From the NCBI GenBank assembly GCA_031278795.1, contig JAITJT010000171.1, positions 1 to 19,102 on the forward strand: a DNA stretch of 19,102 bases, read 5' to 3'. Made by a program: the position numbers and the translations under genes. Source of the stretch: Deltaproteobacteria bacterium (GTDB lineage Bacteria; Desulfobacterota; Desulfarculia; Adiutricales; Adiutricaceae). Below are positions 14,718 to 19,102 of the stretch, piece after piece; within the stretch, counting starts at the first letter, position 1; each line of letters begins with the position of its first letter. Under the pieces are notes generated by a model, which saw only the letters and a program-made list of their open reading frames with translations, was not told where the DNA came from and did not search any database.

Positions 14718-16070
14718 TCAATTGGCCCTTAGGTAGGTGAACTTGGAGTCGTAGTAGGGTTTTCTGGGGTTTTGCCGGGAGTGGGTGTTCTCCACCTTGC
14801 AGCTGGTACGGTTATTTTCCCCGGAGGAGCAGCTGAGGGTGTCCACGCTGAACCTCGAGCCGTTTTTTTGGCACTTGGGGCCGTCGTTTACGATTGTGAC
14901 ACTGTCGCCATTCCTCTTGGCCGTGGCCTTCCCCACGCAGGTATCCAGGTGCTTACCTTTCTTGTCATAGAGCTCGAAGGTGGAAGTGCCCGCGCCCTGG
15001 TCGTCCAGGCAGTAGATGGCGAAGAGGGGGAGCCCGGTGCGGGTGTTGAAGAGGCCCGCGTCTGACTTCCAGCAGCCCTTGAGGAAGGAGAGGTCGTTAG
15101 GGTCCCCTTCGGGGATGTCAAAGGAGTCCCCCTCCTCGGGTTCCCCCTTGGGAACCGAGATAACTCGCTCGCTGTCTTCCACTTCGGCCCCTTGGGCCTC
15201 CAGTTCCTTTTTGGGGAGATCCAGTCTGGCCTGGGGTTCCAGGGTCTCGCAGTTTAAAGTTTTCTCAATAAGCTCCTCTTTGAGGGAGAAGAGCCTATCC
15301 TGGAGGTTCCTCTCTTTCCTGAAGTCTAGCTTTACATCCACGCTCTTAGCGGAAAACATGAGCTTGTAGAGGCCCGGGAAGAGGAGCAGCAAAAGTAAGC
15401 TAAGTATCACAAAGGTGAGGATAGCTGTTAGGAATACCCTTAGGAGCTTCCAGGCACCCTCGTCTTTTGAGTCATCTCTGTCCGCAAGTGCGGCCGGAAT
15501 GATTTGGAGCCTCTGTAAAGACTCCAAAGGCACTGCCCCGGTGTGGAGGAGCTCATTTACTTGTTCCCGGGCGCGCAATTCTTCCGGAGTGAGTGCGGCA
15601 TCCTCTGGTATTAGGGACTTTAGGCCCCAGTTGACCATGGAGACGTGGTCACCTACCAGGAAGATATCCAAGGTGCTGGGGGCCCCCACCAGGTAGGCGC
15701 CCATGGCCTGGGAGAGTCTGGTGAAGACCTGGGCCGCCACCTGCTTTTGCCTCTCCGGAGAGGGGGAGAGCATCTTTCCCAGATCCGAGAAGTTTTTGGC
15801 CTGGACCGCCAGGTGCCTATAGACCTCCACCTTTTCCGGATAGCTTAGGGTGCTTATATGCCTCACCGGCCCTATGAGATCCGTCTGCCAGTCTATGTTT
15901 TCGTTATCTTGGCTCAGCTGGGGGATGGAGAGGAGCTGCGAGGTCCCTGACCCTAAGGCAGAGTCCATGATCTGGCCAATGAAGTTACGACTTCTTATGA
16001 CCTGCACGTCTCCTATGAAGTCGAGCGAGGTGTTGGAAAGCTTGGTGCTTGTGAGGGTTATGAGCGACAT
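14718..16070 (-). CDS. SrfA-like membrane protein with C-terminal GCW domain (paralogue F)
   Basis: 450 residues from ATG 16070, four bases after the stop of the glycosyltransferase gene, with AAGG at the end of that gene as ribosome binding site. The longer frame to TTG 16100 overlaps the upstream gene and is not needed. Order: N-terminal domain with IDWQTDLIGP at 59-68 and LDIFLVGDHVSMVNWGL at 134-150; transmembrane helix (207-231); post-membrane motif LQDRLFSLKEELIEKTLNC at 256-274; a short acidic linker (290-320) with much less Pro than in the other full-length copies; and six-Cys GCW domain (322-450) beginning DPNDLSFLKGCWKSDAG. Translational coupling to a glycosyltransferase suggests a shared envelope-related role, by inference only. 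Confidence 0.74.
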   Translation of the reverse strand: MSLITLTSTKLSNTSLDFIGDVQVIRSRNFIGQIMDSALGSGTSQLLSIPQLSQDNENIDWQTDLIGPVRHISTLSYPEKVEVYRHLAVQAKNFSDLGKMLSPSPERQKQVAAQVFTRLSQAMGAYLVGAPSTLDIFLVGDHVSMVNWGLKSLIPEDAALTPEELRAREQVNELLHTGAVPLESLQRLQIIPAALADRDDSKDEGAWKLLRVFLTAILTFVILSLLLLLLFPGLYKLMFSAKSVDVKLDFRKERNLQDRLFSLKEELIEKTLNCETLEPQARLDLPKKELEAQGAEVEDSERVISVPKGEPEEGDSFDIPEGDPNDLSFLKGCWKSDAGLFNTRTGLPLFAIYCLDDQGAGTSTFELYDKKGKHLDTCVGKATAKRNGDSVTIVNDGPKCQKNGSRFSVDTLSCSSGENNRTSCKVENTHSRQNPRKPYYDSKFTYLRAN

Positions 16071-16074
16071 GGCC

Positions 16075-17010
16075 TTAAATTCTCTGGGCCAGGAAACCAA
16101 TGTAGAGGGCCAGCTGCTGAACGAAGGATCTTCTGTAGATATTGTATTTTTTTATCTGTCTGTGGAGGTTCCAGAGGCTGGTGCGCTTCCTAAGGCTCAC
16201 CAAGGTATCCAAGGTCTCCTTGTTGATGGAGGTGAGATAGTCTTCCAGGGCGTAGAGGGCCTGGAAGTTGCGGTCGTTCATCTGCCTAAAGTTTCTCTGC
16301 CAGGCCTTTTTAACCCGGCCGGCGAAGGCCAGGAGGCCGTTATTGGAGCCTATTATGTTTTGGGAGTGCTGGCGGTACCTGATGGTGGGAACCGGGTCGT
16401 AGATGACTAGGCCACCAGCCCCTGTTACTATCTGGTAGGCCCACCAGTCGTGGCTGATGGGTTTCAAAGGATAGCCCTTCACTATCAGGTCCCTTGCCTT
16501 ATTGTTAAAGACCATGGTGTTGGCGCCGGCGATGGATTGGATTATGGCGTTGGAGAAACTTGGTGGGGGGCTGGTGCGCAGGGGTGATAGAGTTGTATCC
16601 ACTCCGTATTGGTTCATGAGCTGGGTTCTTCCGCAGTAGAGGAGGGCCTCTTCCTCCCCAATAGGGCTAATTAGCTCTATGATTCTGGAAAGCTTATGGG
16701 GAAGCCAGATGTCGTCTTGGTCAGACCAGGCGTAATAGTCGCTCTCACCATTATCTTCTATTGTCAGATGCATGAAGTTGCGGCAGAAGCCCTCTCTGGG
16801 GCCATCTATTATTTTGAGCTTATCCTCTCCCCAATCATGCTGGTATTTTTTAAGGATTTCAATGGTATTGTCCTTGGATCCGTCGTCAGATGCCGTGAGA
16901 GTCCAATTATCATAGCTTTGCTCATGGAAGGAATTCAATTGATCCGGGAGATAGCTTTCTCCGTTGTAGGTGCCCATGAGGATGGAGACCGATTTGTCGG
17001 ACTGGGTCAT
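16075..17010 (-). CDS. Family 2 glycosyltransferase (rhamnosyltransferase-like)
   Basis: 311 residues, usual length for single-domain GT2 enzymes. GT-A fold signature: VSILMGTYNGESYLPDQL at 8-25, ASDDGS at 40-45, SDQDDIW at 96-102 (the DXD metal/nucleotide-sugar site), HDWW at 187-190 (region of the catalytic base) and IRYRQHSQNIIGS at 210-222, all typical of O-antigen or rhamnan rhamnosyl/glucosyl transferases. No membrane helix; the protein would act at the inner face of the membrane, moving a sugar from a nucleotide donor to a lipid-linked, polysaccharide or protein acceptor. ATG 17010 has GAGAG five bases upstream. It stands alone among SrfA-like genes, with no other sugar genes in the window, and is coupled to the next gene at 16070. 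Confidence 0.9.
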   Translation of the reverse strand: MTQSDKSVSILMGTYNGESYLPDQLNSFHEQSYDNWTLTASDDGSKDNTIEILKKYQHDWGEDKLKIIDGPREGFCRNFMHLTIEDNGESDYYAWSDQDDIWLPHKLSRIIELISPIGEEEALLYCGRTQLMNQYGVDTTLSPLRTSPPPSFSNAIIQSIAGANTMVFNNKARDLIVKGYPLKPISHDWWAYQIVTGAGGLVIYDPVPTIRYRQHSQNIIGSNNGLLAFAGRVKKAWQRNFRQMNDRNFQALYALEDYLTSINKETLDTLVSLRKRTSLWNLHRQIKKYNIYRRSFVQQLALYIGFLAQRI

Positions 17011-17083
17011 GGTGGCTCTCTTCTGGTTCCTCTTACCTAAAGACTTTAAGATCCAAAGACATCATAATGCAAAAAAACAAAAC

Positions 17084-17097
17084 TTATCTTTTGATAA
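17084..17097. promoter_or_regulatory. Inverted repeat upstream of the glycosyltransferase gene
   Basis: TTATC and GATAA flank four T, 74-87 bases before the glycosyltransferase start in a short AT-rich promoter region. It could be an operator or nothing at all. Confidence 0.2.
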
Positions 17098-17158
17098 ATT
17101 AGGTGCTGATAGACATAGAACTAATATGTTTTTCGCTAATAAGCTCTGTTCTCATACG

Positions 17159-17212
17159 CCTTGGCTAATAAGCTTTTGCTATAAGCCTTGGCTAATAAGC
17201 CTTGGCTATAAG
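17159..17212. repeat. 27-bp tandem repeat, two copies, each itself a near-duplicate
   Basis: Two 27-bp units (17159-17185 and 17186-17212) differ at two positions. Each is made of a 14-mer CCTTGGCTAATAAG and a related 13-mer of the CCTTGGCTATAAG type, so four similar half-units stand in a row. They lie between the end of the 17268-18311 gene and the glycosyltransferase start. GGCTAATAAGCC can form a 4-bp stem, too weak for a terminator. Confidence 0.85.
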
Positions 17213-17267
17213 TCTTTCTAGATATAATATACAGCTAGTATGTTAAGCGCTCATAAAGTTATAAAGC

Positions 17268-18311
17268 TTAATCATTATTGTTCATGGCGGCCTTACGGCT
17301 GCGGCTGCGCTCGTTCTTGGTGGTATCTGACCTTTGGGTCTTGGTATCCACGTCCTTTTGGTCAAGGGTGCCGTTTATCTCCTTGGGGGACGCGGGGCTT
17401 TGGGCATCGCGCGCCAAAAACGCGCCTTGGGGCACCCGAGGGGCGGAGAACTGGCCCTTGGCCTCAAAGAGGTTTTGCTTGGGGGTCTTTCTCGTGGTGT
17501 AGTTCTCGGCGGTCTCCACCCCCATTTTCACGTAGGCTAGCATGGCCGCGTCCGGCACGCTGGACTTGTTGACCTTGGAGCTAATCTTAATGGGTACCTG
17601 AGTCGTATCTTCACTTTTAGGCCGTATGAGCTGGGCTGCCACCAAGAGCGCGACTATAGCTATCATGCCTATGGCGATGGTTCTTCCCAGGCCTTTATAC
17701 TTGGGGCGCCCGGTGATACCTTGCGTATTCGTCGTCTCGCTTAACTCTAGCCTGGCGTTGGTGTTAAGCCCTAGGCTGGAGGGGAGGGTGTCCATCTCTT
17801 CTAGGATGCTCATGGAGAACTGATCGGTTCCTGGGAGCCAATATTTGGGCTCCATCTTACCGCCCCAGCCGGCAATGACCACATGGCCGTCAATGCGAAA
17901 GGCAGCTTGTCCTTGAGGCACTCCGGCGGCTATGTCACTAATCCCTAAGGATATGCTAGCCAGCATGTTTCCAGCCACCCTCTTGTCGTTATCCTGCTCT
18001 AGGGAATAGTTAAGCGATATGGCGCCTAGGTGCTGCGCCCAGCCGCGGAGCTCCTTGCGGAACGAGTCCTTGTCATAACCCAACATGTCCTCGAAATTCT
18101 GGGGATTCCCCGCAAGCTCAGAGGTCCAGCGCACCTGTTCGCTATCATTGGGCGCAAGTGGCCTAGAGAGTAGGTACTGGGCGTCCCTCCCAAGGTTTAG
18201 GACAAGCATATCCCTTAGTTTATCGTAATAGGACGCGAAGTCCCTCCCTTCCACCTTCTGGGGAGTCCATACCTTGAGGTTGGTTGTGTGGAGCATCTGG
18301 AGCAGGGGCAT
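17268..18311 (-). CDS. Divergent SrfA-like membrane protein lacking the GCW domain (paralogue G)
   Basis: 347 residues from ATG 18311, with GAGG about eight bases upstream; ATG 18296 has none. The N-terminal domain matches the paralogues at VRWTSELAGNPQNFEDML (60-77) and AAFRIDGHVVIAGWGGK (136-152), though more distant than the others. One transmembrane helix lies at 209-228. The 118-residue tail has no post-membrane Cys motif, no Pro-rich linker and no GCW domain, and contains no Cys at all; it is polar and ends with a basic RSRSRK stretch and an Asn-rich end. It is therefore a second 'N-half only' member. It lies between the partial GCW gene (18599-19102) and the glycosyltransferase. Role unknown; a possible scaffold partner of full-length members. 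Confidence 0.65.
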   Translation of the reverse strand: MPLLQMLHTTNLKVWTPQKVEGRDFASYYDKLRDMLVLNLGRDAQYLLSRPLAPNDSEQVRWTSELAGNPQNFEDMLGYDKDSFRKELRGWAQHLGAISLNYSLEQDNDKRVAGNMLASISLGISDIAAGVPQGQAAFRIDGHVVIAGWGGKMEPKYWLPGTDQFSMSILEEMDTLPSSLGLNTNARLELSETTNTQGITGRPKYKGLGRTIAIGMIAIVALLVAAQLIRPKSEDTTQVPIKISSKVNKSSVPDAAMLAYVKMGVETAENYTTRKTPKQNLFEAKGQFSAPRVPQGAFLARDAQSPASPKEINGTLDQKDVDTKTQRSDTTKNERSRSRKAAMNNND

Positions 18312-18598
18312 TATCTAATCCTCATGCTAAGTGGAGGCCTCTGGAATCTCTTAATAAATAAGAAAAAATTTACAAAACACGGTGCCGGGCCTTACTTAGC
18401 TTCCACTTTACAAAATACATCTGCCAAAAGGCTTAAAAGCCTTATGAAAAAAGACGAAAAGAAAAAAATGCTAAAGCGTAAAAAGCAAAAAATGAAAATT
18501 TTATGAAATAAAAAGAGCTCAAATGTAAATTAAGGCAAAGAAAAAAAATGTTAGCTGTATGGGGCGTGGTAGAGAGACGGAATGTGAGCTTAAAGAGA
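18312..18598. other. AT-rich gap with small inverted repeat
   Basis: 287 bp between the partial GCW gene and paralogue G. It contains a 7-bp perfect inverted repeat AAGGCTT/AAGCCTT at 18428-18443 with a 2-base loop. On the minus strand the DNA between it and the gene end at 18599 is very T-rich. A terminator is possible but the loop is too short to be convincing. Confidence 0.4.
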
Positions 18599-19102
18599 TC
18601 ACTCTCTCTTGGTGAACCTGGTGGAGAAGTCCCTATCCACACCGCTCTGACCCAAGGAGCACTCGGCCTCTTTTTCACCTGGCTTACAGGTCACCTTGGA
18701 GGGGACGAAGTTGCGCATGCCGTCCTTGCACACGGCGGCGGTCTGGCTTTCCACCACCATGGCCCCGTCCTTGAGCTGGGCCTTGGCCCCGCCCCGGCAG
18801 GTGTCTATGATCTGGCCGTTCTGGTCCTTGACGTTGGCGTAGACATTGGCGTTCCCCTTCTCGTCAAAGCAGTAGTAGTACTCCATGTCCTCACCTGTTC
18901 GCTTGCTGGTGAAGCCGGTGCTGGAGTTCCAGCAACCCCTCAGCCAGGACATGTTCTCCGGGTTATCCCCGGACTTGGGATCCGGCATGTTGAGGGGGTC
19001 ACCGTCGTTGTTGTTCTCGGAATCCGGCGTGGGCTGAGGCATGCCCGTGGGCTCCTCGCTCTTGGGTGGCTCAGGTGGGGTCTCGGCTTTGGGCTCCTCA
19101 GG
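18599..19102 (-). CDS. C-terminal part of a SrfA-like GCW-domain protein (paralogue H, cut by window edge)
   Basis: The frame remains open to the window edge upstream of the first Met (19042), so the real start lies outside; 167 residues are visible. The first 45 or so are a Pro/Glu/Lys-rich linker, followed by an Asp/Asn-rich segment and the GCW domain (WLRGCWNS, EYYYCFDEKG, GQIIDTCRG, and three more Cys). All six Cys of the family are present and the ending (FSTRFTKRE) takes the place of FKYLG. The domain is closest to that of the distant 748-1623 protein. I infer the missing part has a membrane helix and perhaps a SrfA-like N-terminal domain, as in the full-length paralogues. Confidence 0.75.
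   Translation of the reverse strand, partial: PEEPKAETPPEPPKSEEPTGMPQPTPDSENNNDGDPLNMPDPKSGDNPENMSWLRGCWNSSTGFTSKRTGEDMEYYYCFDEKGNANVYANVKDQNGQIIDTCRGGAKAQLKDGAMVVESQTAAVCKDGMRNFVPSKVTCKPGEKEAECSLGQSGVDRDFSTRFTKRE

Noticed and set aside
15850..16410. Plus-strand frame of 186 codons across the F/glycosyltransferase junction
   Set aside because: It overlaps two solid minus-strand genes and has no recognisable domain or ribosome binding site.

Overview
The window looks like part of the chromosome of a Gram-negative bacterium. It has binding-protein-dependent ABC importers, a gliding-motility-type ABC-2 pair, a GT2 glycosyltransferase, and many single-pass membrane proteins whose C-terminal domains carry six conserved cysteines, as expected outside the cytoplasm. 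Genes are GC-rich (by eye roughly 55-60%), while the spacers are AT-rich and full of short tandem repeats. The SrfA-like families have relatives in enterobacteria and, to my recollection, in host-associated deltaproteobacteria; a host-associated lineage is plausible but not shown. Almost everything is on the minus strand, so the text below follows coordinates while transcription runs right to left.

Left part (1-3817): a decayed plus-strand gene with a likely frameshift (143-560); a small membrane-anchored protein with the six-Cys 'GCW' domain (748-1623); an ABC-2 permease/ATPase pair of the GldF/GldA type (1724-3234); and a 580-bp AT-rich spacer with two related 24-bp minisatellite arrays. 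Centre (3818-7104): a complete polar amino acid uptake operon (binding protein, permease, ATPase, permease) with a hairpin between the binding protein and the rest, and two palindromic repeats in the leader. Then about 1.7 kb of AT-rich, mostly non-coding DNA, holding one low-GC three-helix membrane protein (8031-8402).

Right part (8721-19102): the most striking region. Six consecutive minus-strand genes resemble the SrfA family (named from Salmonella SsrB-regulated factor A) and a seventh, cut by the window edge, carries the same C-terminal domain. Full-length members have, in order: an N-terminal domain of about 150 residues with a W-[YHQ]-T motif and an F-[LV]-[VS]-G...[GN]-W-G-L motif; one transmembrane helix; a short post-membrane segment with one Cys; a Pro/Lys/Glu-rich linker; and the six-Cys GCW domain. 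Two members (13494-14525 and 17268-18311) have only the N-terminal half. The small gene at 748-1623 has only the membrane helix and the C-terminal half. A GT2 glycosyltransferase sits inside the array, four bases from the start of one member. This is a tandemly expanded, modular set of membrane-anchored envelope proteins of unknown function. Partner genes srfB/srfC, which accompany srfA in enterobacteria, are not in the window.

All family names are from recognition of motifs by eye, without database searches.
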